A DNA stretch of 64,000 nucleotides from Poa pratensis (GCA_947311845.1 CAMZMU010000052.1:140507733-140571732), one strand, 5' to 3'. Shown: positions 33,690 to 57,011, numbered from the stretch's first letter. Numbers and translations are program-made. Notes: generated by a model not told the origin, from the letters alone.

Positions 33690-35310
33690 TTCTATTTAAT
33701 TATAAAATGTAAGTATGTCACGTCAACAAACACAAATGTAAGTATGTCCATCACATAGCGGGGAGACTGGGCAATGTATTCCAAACTAAATTCGCTCCAA
33801 GACTTTTGGAAGGGTATATCTGAAAAGTAAGAGACGTGGACACATGGTCACCTAAGTTTTAGAAAATATTTGTTGACCATATATATGAGGGCACACACAT
33901 ATTTATATGGAAATTAGAAGAGAATCAAAATGGCAACAAAGTTAGCAGCTAATCGTTGCTCACCTAGTTAGGTATAGCAAGAGGGAGCTTGCCTTCTTGC
34001 AAGAGAGGGGAATGGGGGAGGTGGCGGCTTAATTTGAAACCATAGCTAAGCTCAGGAGCCATGTAGAAACGAGAAGAAGAGGGAAAAGATTTCTCGAGCC
34101 GTGTAGGCAGTTGGGCCAGATAAACGGGTGTGTATTCTATTATGTAAGGATGGCATACTATATGTAAATAATTTTAAATTTAGAGTACAGGTTCATCCCA
34201 TGGCTGGTCCAAGATCATGAATCAACTCATTCGGTGTGTACGGTACGACTACCTAGTTCATTTCGACAAGCTCCTCTCAACAAAACTTTCCAACTTTGGG
34301 TGTTCATTTGATCATGTGCTTTTAAACAAACAATCACAAGCCCAAACACACATATGTATTTTCACATGTATTCCCCAATAAATTCCAATACGTGAATCAC
34401 ATGATGCCCAAACAAGAGAACCTTGCCGCATAATTTGATTTCACTCTGAGATTCCTGGAAGGGTGTATCTTGAAAGAGGAGCTCCGCCATCACATGTATC
34501 AATCGTTGTTGGCGAGAAACAGGCAACTTGTCCATTTGTAAACTGATTTTGGTATCGTCATGCACTTTGCGTCTATCTTAAAACAAAATGCAACTATGCG
34601 CATTGCATGGCAAGAAGTTCAGACAATGTTATCGTGTAATTGAGTTCACTCATAGATTCTTGATAGGGTGTGTATCCTAAAAGAAGAAGCTCCACCATCA
34701 CATGTAACCGCCGTTGCTGGCGAGAAAGTGGCAACTTGTCGTTTTGTAAGATGATTTTGGTATCGTCATGCACTTTGCGTGTATTTTAAAATAAAATGTA
34801 GCCATGTGCATCCTATGACACTGAGGCCCGACCATTTTGTCGCGCCACTAGATTCGCTCCGAGACCTTTGGAAGGCCCCGCCAACACATGTATCCATCGT
34901 TGTTGGTAAGAAAGAGGTAACTTGTTGCTTTGTAAGCCGATTTTGGTATCGACATGCACTTTGTGTCTATTTTTAAATTAAAATGTAAGTATGTGAATTA
35001 CATGACTAGAAGACCGGACAATGTTGTCGCGTAATCAAGTTCACTCTGAGGTTTTCGAAAGGGTGTATCTTGAAAAGAAGAAGCTCCACCATCACGATGC
35101 GACCATCGTTGTTTTTTTTTTTGGCATCTTGTCGTTTCGTGAGCCGGTTATCACCGTGCACTTTGCGTGCATTTTGAAAATAAAATGTAATTGCGCATCA
35201 CATGATGCGAAGACCCGACAATGTTGTCGCGCAACTAGATCCGCTCCGAGACCTTTGGAAACTAGATTCGCTCCGACTTTTGGAAGGGGCGCATCCGGAA
35301 ATTAGAGACA
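33690..35310. repeat. Diverged tandem repeat, period about 190-210 bp
   Basis: At least four units share GATTTTGGTATCGTCATGCA followed by CTTTGCGTSTATTTT and an AAAATGTAAxTATG block, with the GGTATCG motif at 34551, 34759 and 34945 and a decayed copy near 35145. A partial unit is at 33690-33840, and half-units end near 35310. The segment CGCTCCGAGACCTTTGGAA recurs at unit joins. There is no coding capacity, and I see nothing else in 33560-33690. Confidence 0.8.
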
Positions 35311-35415
35311 CCGCAACATAAAATCTATGCTTATATTTATTGAGAGATACAGGGAGGTGCAAGAATGGCAACATCTCTGGCAGGCTGGCAGCTACACCTA
35401 GGCATAGGCTGCAAG

Positions 35416-36408
35416 CAGGGGCGGAGCCAGGATTTGACCTTAGGGGGGGGCGAGCGACAAAAACCTAAGAACTAGCAAATGCCTAAGAGTTGAAGGGTGT
35501 GCCCAAAAATAAGAACACAATGCTTGATGGCGTCCAAAGCAAGACTGCCTTGCCCAAAATGAGTGAGATGTGTGTTGCTCAAGATACACATTTTGATCTC
35601 TTTCTAAAAATGGTGTACAACCACCGACCACTATGACACCACTATACTAAGATAGATATCCAGTCTTGAAATATGTTTAGCGGCAAGCTAACGGTATATA
35701 TAATATCACAAACGCAAAAAACTGCCAAGCAAATTCTCATATGTTTGGCAAGAAGTTAGTTATTTTTTCACTAGTTTAAATATACGTACAATGTTACTGA
35801 ATTCTAAATTTTCAGCACTATTGAGATCAAATCATTTGGACGAAAAAATCATCTACTATATTGTTTCTCATCTTTGAACTAACGATGTATACCTAAACTA
35901 GTAGGACAAATTAAAAGAGTTAGATCAGATTAGCAAGTGTACCTTGGCTAATCCGGTGGTGAACTGGCCGGACCGTGGTGTGGACTTACGATAAGCGGGC
36001 AGAAGAGCAGTGGTCGCCTCCATATTACTTAGCTGCCTGAACACATGGGCAATCAAACTCCAACATCGGCGGCGGCGGCGGCAGCGAGCGGCATGCTTCC
36101 TCGTACCCTGCCAATCGAGATCGATCTGATTAGGCGAGAGTTTTTTTTTGGAAGATTAGGCGAGAGCTGAACTGGTCGATCAGATGGCTGTACGTGCGTG
36201 TAGATGGGCTATTTTTTACTTGTTGGGCTTCAGTTCATGAATGGATACTTCAGTTTGGGCTTAAGTAGTACTGTGCGCGTGATTAGATAAGGCTATTAGC
36301 ACGTACACGCATCTCCTAATACTACCAGACACCCATGTAATTTTTTGAGGGGGCGATCGGTTAGGGGGGGGGTCGGACCCCTGCTAGCACCCCCTGTCTC
36401 CGCCCCTG
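35416..36408. mobile_element. Non-autonomous hAT transposon
   Basis: Inverted ends CAGGGGCGGAGCCAGG and CAGGGGCGGAGACAGG are flanked by a perfect 8-bp target duplication GCTGCAAG (35408-35415 and 36409-36416). The element is 993 bp with no transposase frame. It inserted about 430 bp upstream of the BAG start codon. Confidence 0.95.
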
Positions 36409-36733
36409 GCTGCAAGCAGAATCCATCTCCCATGACCCGGCCCATGATGACATGACAAACAAAACCAGAAAGTTTTTCGCAGAACCAAGCGAGAGCCCTT
36501 GAACAGCAAGAAAATAGTCGCACGGTCGAGTGCCCATGTTATTTGTGGAGAACCGGAGGTGTGTTCCGTGCTTTGCATGCGCAGGCAAAACCGGCAAAGC
36601 AAAAGGGGGAAGCGCGTCCCGTGCTTGCCCCCTTCTTCCTCCCATGCCACACATCGCCAGACCCAAAGCGGCACGGTACCACGCCGGCCAGTCAAGCCCG
36701 CACTAGCTACTTGTTCATTCCTCCCCGTGGAAG

Positions 36734-36782
<49 letters not shown>

Positions 36783-36798
36783 ACACCCACCATCCACA
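36734..36798. repeat. 45-nt C run followed by a CA microsatellite in the BAG leader/promoter
   Basis: Forty-five consecutive C residues (36734-36778) are followed by about nine AC repeats. The tract lies 64-108 nt before the BAG ATG on the coding strand, so it would be in or next to the 5' leader, with G-quadruplex potential on the opposite strand. Confidence 0.95.
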
Positions 36799-36841
36799 CC
36801 TCGCTAGCTACTCTGTGAGTGCGTGTGTTCGTTTCTTGGGG

Positions 36842-39800
36842 ATGGCGCAGGTGATGCACCGGTCGAGCTCGGACAGCGGGTCGAGCAGCGGGTGGTCGGA
36901 GGCGGCGGCGGCCGCGGCGGCTGCGGCGGGGGAGGAGGAGAGGGCCGGGTGGGAGGTCCGGCCGAGCGGGATGGTCGTGCAGGCCAGGGACAGGGAGGAC
37001 GCAGGCGGAGGCGCCGCAGGGATGCCGCCCAGGCCGCCGCCGCCGGAGATCAGGGTAAGGGTCAAGTACGGCGCCGCCCGCCACGAGGTCGCCGTCTCCT
37101 CCATTGCCACCTTCGGTCAGTGCTCTGCCTACCTTATCTCGCTTCCGTTCTGCTAATCTGCCTCCCTGTTCTTGGCCTGGTAATTAGCCATATATTTTTT
37201 TTCCTTCTTCTTTCCTTATTTGTGACCGCGCTTAATTACGGCTTAACTTCTCCGCCGTCGGTTCTCCGGTACAAGACACGAAACTGAAGTTTTTTGCGTA
37301 AACACTTTGGGTTTCAGTTAGCGCTGTTTGTTTATAATGTGAGAAAAGCCACTGAAACTGAAACGTAAGCTCGTGTGTCTGTGTTAATCACGCCACAAGA
37401 CTAACTTAATCACGTCGCCAAGTGGGAGCATAGATTTTCAGGGACGCCTTGACCTTTCGGGCGACATCAAAATCCGTGCTGGCCAATCGTGAACTCACGA
37501 CCACTTGATAAATAAATTATAAAATCTACTAGAAAAACAGTCCACTTAATATCGAATTCATTTAAATCCGTCCTTTAAGAAATGGCCATGACTTCCGGCC
37601 GTGCCGCGTAGAGGAATTAATGCCGCTGCGATACTAGGGCAGTGAGACATCCCCCTTTGCGCCATTTCTTTTCTTCAACATACCTTCATCTTCTTTCCGA
37701 ACAAAAATCCAGGGAATAACGGCCATCATCCAAAGGAGCCTGGTCCTTATCCCTTCCCGCAACAGTAACGAAGGGCGATTTCTTGGATCCCGCTGCTCGA
37801 ACCACCTCGCCGTCGAAGATTCGCCCGTTCCCTCACCCTCCAGCGGCCGCTCCGGCGGCGGGAGGGTGGGGGAACATTGGATCTCTTCGTGTATATAGTG
37901 TAGGTTGGAGTAGTTGGCCAGACGGCGGCGTTGAGGAGATGGCGGCGCTGCCGGAGTGGCCTTTTGGAGCGGCGCTTTTCCTCTTTGGCGGTGGAGCTCG
38001 GTGGAGCTTCGCGGCGGAGCGGTCTCTCGTGCCATGCTTGCAGGTCTGCGGATCTGCGATGTGTGGCCTCCCTCGCCGGATTCTGAGGTGCGGCGGATCC
38101 GGCTGTTGAATAACTCGAAGGTGAAGGCGTGTTGGAGCTTCGCGACGGCGGCGGCGTCTGTGAGCGTCCGTCGTGGGTTGTCCGATGGTCTCCCGGCCGT
38201 GGAGGGGCTGACTCCGAACCAGGTACAAGGTGTCTTGTGGAGCAGCGGCGGCGGCAAATCACCGGGCCGTTCCGGCCGGCGGCGTCGGGGTCCAGGGGAC
38301 CTTTTGTAATATTTTCTTGTTTCTGGACCTTTTTGTAAGGAACGATGCTTCAATACTACTTTCCTTTCGTCAAAAAAAAATCCAGGGAATAATTCCGTAC
38401 GAGGCAGCCCGTGATTCCTTGCTTCGTGAGAGCAGAAGTTCCTCCTGCCGTACTCTAACGCTCCTGAATTTCTACCGCGAGCATTTAACATTTTTGCAAG
38501 AACTCAGCTAGAACAAAAATTCAGTATTTGGAATTAGGAGTAAGGATCACTGCTAAAGTAAGCTTCAGTTACTACTAATCCAAACCGTAGTTTGGACTGG
38601 TGGCGTTGCCCGTGAGATCCCGGCATCCATTGGCAGTGCAGATTACGAGGCTAAATCGACCGACCAGATTTGTTATTCATCGCTTTGCTTTCACTTTTGC
38701 CCGACGACTGACGAGGAGGCAGGCAGTGACTTCCAGTTGGCGCGCGAGCTTAGATACGGTGAATCCTGGCGCAGGATGGATCCACGTGTACGGCGGCAGC
38801 AGCATCGGACGGCCAGCAGCGACTCGTTTGTCCCGTTGCACCGACACCCCTTTTGCACCACATGATGATTTGCGACAAAATATAAAGGACAGAGGCGTCG
38901 CATTTGATGTCTTGAACCGTGGACAGATTTCTGAAGATGACGCTCCGGTGAGAGCAGAGATAAAATGCATGGATATTGCGATATTGGCCTATGGTTTTTC
39001 TCTTTTTTTAGATCTAGATATTTGCTCTGTCGCGATAGCAGGCCTGGTCACTGAGATTCCAGTCCGCAAAGCGGCACTGAAAAACGAAAAACCCATGTGA
39101 GTGTCAAGAACTGTCAAATGTCACCAATCACCGGCAAAAACTACAGAGCAACGCCAGAATATTAACCACACGCGTTATTACGTGCAAATTCTTGTTGGGC
39201 AGTGATCAACCGTTCTTGGAGTAGTATTTACCATTTTGCTGATAATTTCGTGCTTGCAACAGGTGAGCTGAAGAAGGTGCTGGCGGCGAGGACGGGGCTG
39301 CACCCGGCGGACCAGCAGGTGACGTACAAGGGGCGGGAGCGGGGCAACTCCGAGTACCTGGACGCGTGCGGCGTCAAGAACAAGTCCAAGCTCGTCGTCT
39401 CCGAGGACCCCGCCAGCCACGAGCGCCGCTACATCGAGCGGCAGAGGAGCGCCAGGATCCAGTCCGCCAACCGCGCCATCGCCGCCATTGCGCTCGAGGT
39501 CGACAGGCTCGCCGACCAGGTATGTATACACACTAACACTCTCTGTTTCTTCCATCACCACCAACGATCACCGACAGAACGAGTTCTCGACAGTTAGTAG
39601 TAACAGTTTAGCTTATGTAAGAGTTGATCTAGGCAGTAAAATAGAAGGCTGTTTTTTCACGAGGGTAATTAGTTAGCTGCGGTCTCAGTCTGACGCGTCC
39701 GTCAGACACGCCGGCATGGGATCGAAGAAGGGGAATGCTGCCGCATTCGCATTGAATCGCATGTCCTCGGAATTAGGTGAACAAATTGACGACGCGAGTT

Positions 39801-41218
39801 CGTCCAAATATAAAATTGATGGTGCGTCGTGCGTGGCTGTCGATCGATGTGGCCATGTAGCATCAGCGAATTTTCCTACATCCATGGTCCCCGAGTAAGG
39901 TTCACTCATCGTAACCATCAGGACAGGGATCCATCAGTCCATAACTGACAAGTGACAAGGATGCTCGCGCTTTCATCATTGCTGCCCAAAGCAGCCGGAT
40001 GCCTGTCTCTGATGATGCGATTCTTCAGCTGTGTTTTTTAACTGACGGTGCTCTTATTCTGAATCTGATCGGATGTCACAACATTCCATTTTATCCCAGG
40101 TGACGAGCATGGAGAAGTCCGTCTCCGGCGGGAGCAAGGTGGCGGAGGTGCAGATCACGACGCTGATCGAGCTGCTGATGCGGCACGCGGTGAAGCTGGA
40201 GAGCATACCCGCCGACGGGGACTCCGCCTCGCAGAAGAACATTCAGGTACGTACGCTCTCCACTCACAGACTCACTGCACTTCAGAAGAGTTAATTCATT
40301 GGTTCTGGTACCATTCTTGAGCTGTCGGTTTCCGCGATTTCCCATCATTGCGTTGTGTTTGCATACAATGCTAAGCAGTGCCATGAGCAGTAGGATAAGT
40401 GCCGGTGATGAAGAACCTGTGGGCGAGTGCCCTACATGCCCCCCGGAACCGTCGCAGCCTCATTGGCTCCTCTCTGGAAAACACATGCTCCAGTACGAAG
40501 CACATGAATTCTATTACCTACAGCCTCTTCCCCAGATGCAAAAGTGTTAGGTAGATCGATAGAGACCTTGGATATCATGCCAGCTAGGCCAGCTGATCCT
40601 GGAGTGTACTCTGAACACGTTGCATGCAGCCTAGTGGTAGCTTCCACTGATCCTTTAAGCAAATTTTCTTGGCTAAAGATAAAATTCTGCTTTTTGACCT
40701 TTCTGTGCAAAGAGTAGATGACAAGAAAGGTAGTAGATCGGAATGACGAGATGCGTATAGACTGTTGGGTAGGTCACAACAACAAGCAAAGAGACCACAA
40801 CTCTGGGGACTGTTGATTGGAGGGGGAGAAGTGCGAAGACTTTTACCATTATATTTGATGATACCTTCATGCCACCTATAGATTACAGCCAAAAAGTTCC
40901 TTTTCTTTCGGTTGTGAGATCATGACATTCAGATAAACAACTTCCTCCAAAACTTTTATCCATGTAGTAGTGCTTCTACAGCCATCATGATGAGTAGAAA
41001 AGGTGCGCTCTCGATCGGTGTCTAAGAAAAGATCGTCGATTTGACTGTTTGTGCAGGCGAAGCGGGTGCAGAAGTGCGTGGAGGCGCTGGACACGCTGAA
41101 GGTGTCCAACGCACGGCTGCAGCAGAAGAAGACGCCGACGGCGACAGTGGTGGTGACGACGAAATGGGAGACCTTCGACAACACCCCGGTGACGACGCAG
41201 TGGGAGATCTTCGACTGA
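36842..41218 (+). CDS. BAG: BAG-family molecular chaperone regulator with ubiquitin-like domain, four exons
   Basis: Exons are 36842-37115, 39263-39519, 40100-40246 and 41057-41218; all introns are GT/AG and the phases fit (intron 1 phase 1, the others phase 0). The product is 279 residues. A low-complexity Ser/Ala head (1-65) is followed by a ubiquitin-like domain (about 70-140: IRVRVKYGAARHEVAVSSIA to SKLVVSEDP) and a BAG domain (about 150-240, helices around RRYIERQRSARIQSANRAIA, ITTLIELLMRHAVKLESI and AKRVQKCVEALDTLK). BAG domains bind the Hsp70 ATPase domain as nucleotide-exchange cofactors, and the ubiquitin-like part can link clients to the proteasome. This domain order matches plant BAG1-4; I cannot assign the number. 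Intron 1 is 2.1 kb and contains retroelement N2. A polyadenylation signal AATAAA lies at 41439-41444. The frame is intact. Confidence 0.93.
37720..38380 (+). mobile_element. Poly(A) non-LTR retroelement N2 in BAG intron 1
   Basis: Flanked by a 17-bp target duplication AAAAATCCAGGGAATAA (37703-37719 and 38376-38392, overlapping the A-tail). Its head has a hairpin (arms about 37827-37841 and 37861-37875) of the same kind as in N1, including GCTCCGGCGGCGGGAGGGTG. It lies in sense orientation to the BAG gene. No protein domain is recognised. Confidence 0.88.
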
Positions 41219-41609
41219 ACAGAGAGGTCTACATAGAGTGCTCATCTATATACAGAGTATTTGTTCGATGGTTCGTTCAGTTAATTAGTTTTGGAGTCCC
41301 CCTTTGCCTGTTATTCGTTTTGCAAATGCGGTGAGCCGGTTAGATTAGTTCGTGGAAGGACAGGATCCCACCATTTGTTTTGTTTGTAATCATCGTCAGT
41401 CAGTCAGTCATACCCACCCCATTGATGAATCTCACTCCAATAAACAGAAAGCAGCACTGTTCTTAGTGTTGTACTCTTGAGTAGTTGAGTGTAATGTGTA
41501 CTGATGAATAATGATAGTGTGGAGAGTTGAGCCAAAAGCAATGGTTGATGGCTTTCAGGCACCGAGAAACAGCCAGGATTGAGGTTTTTGGCTCTACTAT
41601 CACCGTACT

Positions 41610-42700
41610 CGGAACCCTTTTTCCTTTCTTTCGAGTGTGCCCCCGTTGAGAGTCGCGAGAGCTCCTCTTCTTCCGGCCCGATCCCCTTTCTTCTCCGGCG
41701 GCCATGGTGGTCGGAGCGGAGGCGGGAGAGGTGCCCGGCATCCTGTAAATAGGTTTAGGACTAGATTTTGCTTGGAGTTTCCTGTTTCTGGCCATGTGTA
41801 GACTGAGGGTAGGTCCATGGACCTCTGCGACCGGATCCATGGCGTCACAGCGTCTCTCCTCCGCGCTGCTCGTCACTGGTGGCAAGCGGCGGCGCAAGGG
41901 CGGCGGAGGAACCCGCGCATCCCTCCTAATAAGGTTCGCGCCGGAGCTCTGGAGTGGGGATTTTCAAGCCAATCCCGGCTCTGCGTGATGCTGCTTCTGC
42001 TGGTTGTGGTGCTCCCGTGGGGGGAGACGAAGGCGATTCCGGCGAGCGCGTTGTGCGGCTTCTTCAATAAGGCTTGGGTTACTTGGATTCATCGCCGTTG
42101 CAATCTTTTTGGTCTATCTCCTCTGATCTGTGGCAGGAATCAGAGTTCTGATGGTGGACGGCTACTCAAAGGGCGGCGGCGGCGAATCTGCGTTGTCTCG
42201 GTCTGCTGCTTGGATGTGTTACTTTTCTTCCTGCTAGCCGCCATGGTGGTGGAGGACGGAAGAGATGCTGCATCGGCGGGTGGTCTTCGGCGGCGCTGGA
42301 GTACAGAAACCTTCATCTGCTCGAGCTTATCCGTGTCGGTCGTCGACGACCACGGGCAATTGCTGGTGTGCTCCAGCACTTTTTCAACCTCCTTCGTGAG
42401 GCCTTTCTTGAAGTCAGTTGTTGCTGCGATTCTGGCCGGCATCAGAGCAAGTGGTACAGTCCCCGCGACGGTGCTAGGCAACGGCAAGCTCGGCTTCCTC
42501 GTTCTGCTCGACGGCGGGGAGAGAGAAGGACTCTGGTGTAATTTCCATTTTTCAGTTAGGTCCTTTCTACTTCTGTCAGGGACCCATGTGTTATTCCCTC
42601 TTGTTATGGGGTCCTCTGTGTTATTTCTGTACACCCGTTGTATGATTTAATGATAAGGTTTCTAGTCCCTTCGGGGACGCTCCGTTGTTCAAAAAAAAAA
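41610..42700 (+). mobile_element. Poly(A) non-LTR retroelement N3
   Basis: Flanked by the 11-bp duplication ATCACCGTACT (41599-41609 and 42701-42711). It ends TTTCTAGTCCCTTCGGGGAC, a CTCCGTTGTTC stretch and a 10-A tail. A 277-codon open stretch (41817-42650) shows no known domain and is probably not protein coding. The insertion lies about 150 bp after the BAG polyadenylation signal. Confidence 0.85.
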
Positions 42701-42711
42701 ATCACCGTACT

Positions 42712-43768
42712 TTTTTTTAATACAATTTCTGGATATATTACTCAGGAAAACACAGAATTACAAGAAATATCCAGAAACAGCTCAGCTGTTCTACAAATTA
42801 CAGAAAGGACGCTGCAACAAACTGAATTACACACGAGCCCCTGGGACCTTCTCTGCATCGACGCTTCCGCCACCGCACACTCCATCGTCGTCGACGTTGC
42901 GCCACCAGAAGAAACGACGACGAGGGGAGCAGCAGCTTTGTCACCGGAACGAAACTTTAGAGGAGATTCCTCGTTGATGTCGCCGCAGTAGTCACCCGTC
43001 GCGAACAGTGGGATTTGAAGGCAGAGGGAACCACATCGGCGGGGGTGACGCCCCGAATCGATCCGGCTGTCAGGCCATGAACTCCGGCGAACCAGATCGC
43101 AAGCCTGCAAGCAAATCAACCAGAACAGCTGCAAGGAAGCTCCACACACGTCCGCGCGTGGAACACAGAGCCGGCACCTCTTTCCCTCCTCGCCACCACG
43201 GCCGGCCAGGAGAAGGAAGCACCACGGCCCTCGAACGCTCCTTATCAGGCGACCACACGAACCGACGACCACCGCCGGGAGTAGGCCACACCACCTCCAG
43301 ATCCTCCGCAGGCAGGCCAGAGCACACGCACCTGCGACGAAGAGAAGAACAGAGGACAAAATCTCCAAAAGCCGGCCGCCGTCTTCGCATCGCCGACCAA
43401 GCCTGGAGCCCCAAAACTCACCGGATCGACAGATCCGTGAGCACCCACCACCAGCAACTCTCCACCACCACCAGAAGCGACGCCGGGAAGAGGAAGAGCC
43501 GCCGGACCCATTATTCCCCACCAGCACGGTCGCCTCTTCTTCGACCGCGCTCGCCGGAACACCTACACTACTATTTACACGCCGTAAGCACAGATCCGGG
43601 GCTCCCACCCTCTCCCATCGCCGAGGCGACAAGCAAAGAGGGGAGGAGCCACCGGCCTGGCCGGCGACGGAGCACGGGACCGACGACCTCTCCCTTTCGC
43701 CTCTCTCAACTGTAGCTAGGGAGGGGAAAGGAGAGTGCGTGTGTGTCCACTGCTTCCTAAAAACTTAA
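42712..43768 (-). mobile_element. Poly(A) non-LTR retroelement N4, opposite orientation to N3
   Basis: On the minus strand it ends in an A-run (T-run at 42711-42718 on plus) and is flanked by the same ATCACCGTACT (42701-42711 and 43769-43779) that borders N3. A minus-strand open stretch of 296 codons (43632-42742) has no recognised domain. A 90-bp part recurs in the CACTA element at 24243-24332. Confidence 0.85.
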
Positions 43769-43779
43769 AATCACCGTAC

Positions 43780-44392
43780 TCAAGAGTAGCGCAGCTGGAC
43801 GAAACCGTAGTGGCAAGGGGCCTGCGTCCGCGTCCGCGTCGACGAGACCAGACACCTTGGCAGCTAGCACACGCCGGCCCAGGCGATTGACGACGGGTCG
43901 ACGGCGCCGCGCAAGGAAAGGCACTGCCATGCTGCCCTGCCGTGGCTGCTAGGCAATGGCAATATGTATGCCAGCCCGTCGAATCTAGACACAGACCAGC
44001 GACCGGGCATCCCACGTTCCAATCAGGCAGGAGATTACCAAGGCAAACGTACCAAGGGCTTCAGGAATCAGGAGGCTGATCTTTATCGAGAAGGGAGAAC
44101 AATCATCTAATACACTTGCATTGGCAAAAGTTCATCAAAATTTGAGACTATTCGAGATTGTACACAAGGAAGTGTAACCCAAGCAGGCGATGGTACAAGA
44201 ATTCGCCCCCCTTGTTATTCAGGTCAAGGAGGCGGATCCACTGATTAATTCTTACTCACACGCATCGGTAAGTACTGACCACAAAATGTATAAGACTGCA
44301 GAAATTAAACCGGCCGTGATTAAACTGCACCTCGAGCTACTCCACGATGAGGTTCCAGGGATTCAGTAGTGCTGCCCTGCAGTGTTCTACAT
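43780..44392. other. Intergenic DNA and probable ABCC 3' untranslated region
   Basis: I see no ORF of note. The part nearest 44392 should be the 3' untranslated region of the ABCC gene on the minus strand, but I could not place a clear polyadenylation signal. Confidence 0.4.
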
Positions 44393-55552
<11,160 letters not shown>

Positions 55553-56556
55553 CTCGGCACCTCCCTCTTAGCAATCCCCTCAGTTCCGATCTTCCCTGAA
55601 TTCGAGAAACAAAACGAAATGAGATAGCCAGTGACCTGCAACATCAGTTCACCTACAAACTTCTGTACTCTCTAGATGGTCAAGGAGTAACAAAAACTTC
55701 AGTAGCAAACCCATAAATGCACTTGCAGCATCAAAATCACTCAAAACGCTTCACTCACTAAATGGTCAACGCGCAGCAAAAAGGCCTCGGTAGCTAACCA
55801 ATCCAACAATACAATTCGTTGCACACAGATAAGCATAATCCTCCCTAAACCTCTACCCGTTGACCACAGCATGAAGCACAAGGCTGATCAAAGATGATCA
55901 TCTCTTCTCCACAAACAGGATTGATTCAGCACAAAAGTCAAACTAAAACACCTTCACATGACACGGAGGAACAACAGAACACAGAAACTTGGACCGTAAT
56001 TATTTTTACCTTCTGAATCCATGGGGATGCAGTGAACCGGATACGAGTGGCCTGCCTATCGCTAGTTCAAAACCGAGTTATGCACAAAAAGTTCCATCAT
56101 CCCAACAAAATCGGCACCCAGATGGTCCAACCCACCACGAATTTCTGCGGGTTTTTTCGAGCTGGAGCCTGGAGCTTCTGCAGCTTTTACACACTAATTA
56201 AACTCTGGGAAAGGAGGCTTTCCTGCAGGTAAAACCACGGCGAGGACCCGGCGGGTCCGTGGGGAAGATGAGACGAACGACTGAACGAGAGCCACCCAAA
56301 CCCAACCCGAACCCCAGAGTTCGATGGGGGGCTACACGACAAGCTAGGCATCCAAATCAGAGGAGCAGGCCACCCAGAACGATCCAGCGAAAAAACATCG
56401 GTCGGAGAACGATCGAGGGCGGAGGAGCGGGACGGCGGTGGGAGGAGCTCACCTCGGCCGCGCGCGGATCAGCGGCGGCGCAGCCGAAACATGGGCGTCT
56501 CGTCCCGCGGTCGTAGTGGTGGTGGGGAGGGGGAGGGGGAGGGGGAATTATTTATG
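55553..56556 (-). promoter_or_regulatory. ABCC 5' leader, leader intron and core promoter
   Basis: On the minus strand the leader continues from the ATG to an acceptor at 55595/55596. An 857-bp intron (56452-55596, GTGAGC...TTCAG) separates it from a first untranslated exon beginning about 56520. A TATA-like CATAAATAATTCC lies at about 56544-56556, followed downstream by a CCCCTCCCC-rich leader. Leader introns are common in strongly expressed plant genes. The start codon is set by alignment of the MGFKPLEWYC beginning, with one G missing. Confidence 0.7.
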
Positions 56557-56723
56557 GGTTTGGATTCCAAGGGATCGCCGTCGTGGGGATGATAGAAATA
56601 CTAGCGGAGGAAGAGGCTGCTGCACTCGGCTCGACTAGTAGTAGAAGCAGTCGTACTTGTTCAGTTGTTCTGATTCTCCTGCATTTTTTCTTCCGCCTCT
56701 TTTTGAGGTGTTGGAAGAACTAC

Positions 56724-56845
56724 TCCCTCCGTTCCAAATTAATTGACTTGATTTTGTCTAAATATGGATGTATCTATACTTGTTTGATGTCTAGATACAT
56801 TCATGTGTAACAAAATGTGTGTCAATTAAATCCGAACGGAGGGAG
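56724..56845. mobile_element. Stowaway MITE upstream of ABCC
   Basis: Ends CTCCCTCCGTTC and GAACGGAGGGAG with TA target duplication (56722-56723, 56846-56847). It is 122 bp, of the same subfamily type as the copy at 9067, and lies about 170 bp upstream of the ABCC TATA element. Confidence 0.95.
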
Positions 56846-56871
56846 TATTTTCGCACGGTCCTGCTTGGTTT

Positions 56872-56999
56872 GACGCAGCGGTAAAAGCTGTTGTCTTGTA
56901 ATCATGAGGTCATGGGTTCAAGTTTTAGAAACAGCCTCTTACAGAAATGGAGGAAAAGGCTGCGTACTAAAAACGCAAAGTGGTCGGACCCAGACTGCC
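56872..56999 (+). mobile_element. Au-like SINE with tRNA-derived promoter
   Basis: Box A-like GACGCAGCGGTAAAAGC and box B-like GGGTTCAAGTT define an RNA polymerase III promoter of tRNA origin. The tail has GGCTGCGTAC and GTGGTCGGACCC as in the Au SINE family of Triticeae. It is flanked by the target duplication CTGCTTGGTTT (56861-56871 and 57001-57011). It is not a functional tRNA: the 3' half does not close an acceptor stem. Confidence 0.8.
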
Positions 57000-57011
57000 C
57001 CTGCTTGGTTT

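Noticed and set aside
41817..43632. Membrane-like proteins in N3 (+) and N4 (-)
   Set aside because: The frames are hydrophobic or basic by composition, show no recognised domain and differ between related copies. The intervals are bounded by poly(A) and target duplications.
41599..43779. Single twin-primed LINE insertion
   Set aside because: Twin priming gives an inverted 5' part but only two outer target duplications. Here a third copy lies in the middle and both parts have their own A-tails.
56872..56945. Possible tRNA gene
   Set aside because: Box A and box B are present, but the sequence has the Au SINE tail, a target duplication and no closing acceptor stem, so it is a SINE head.
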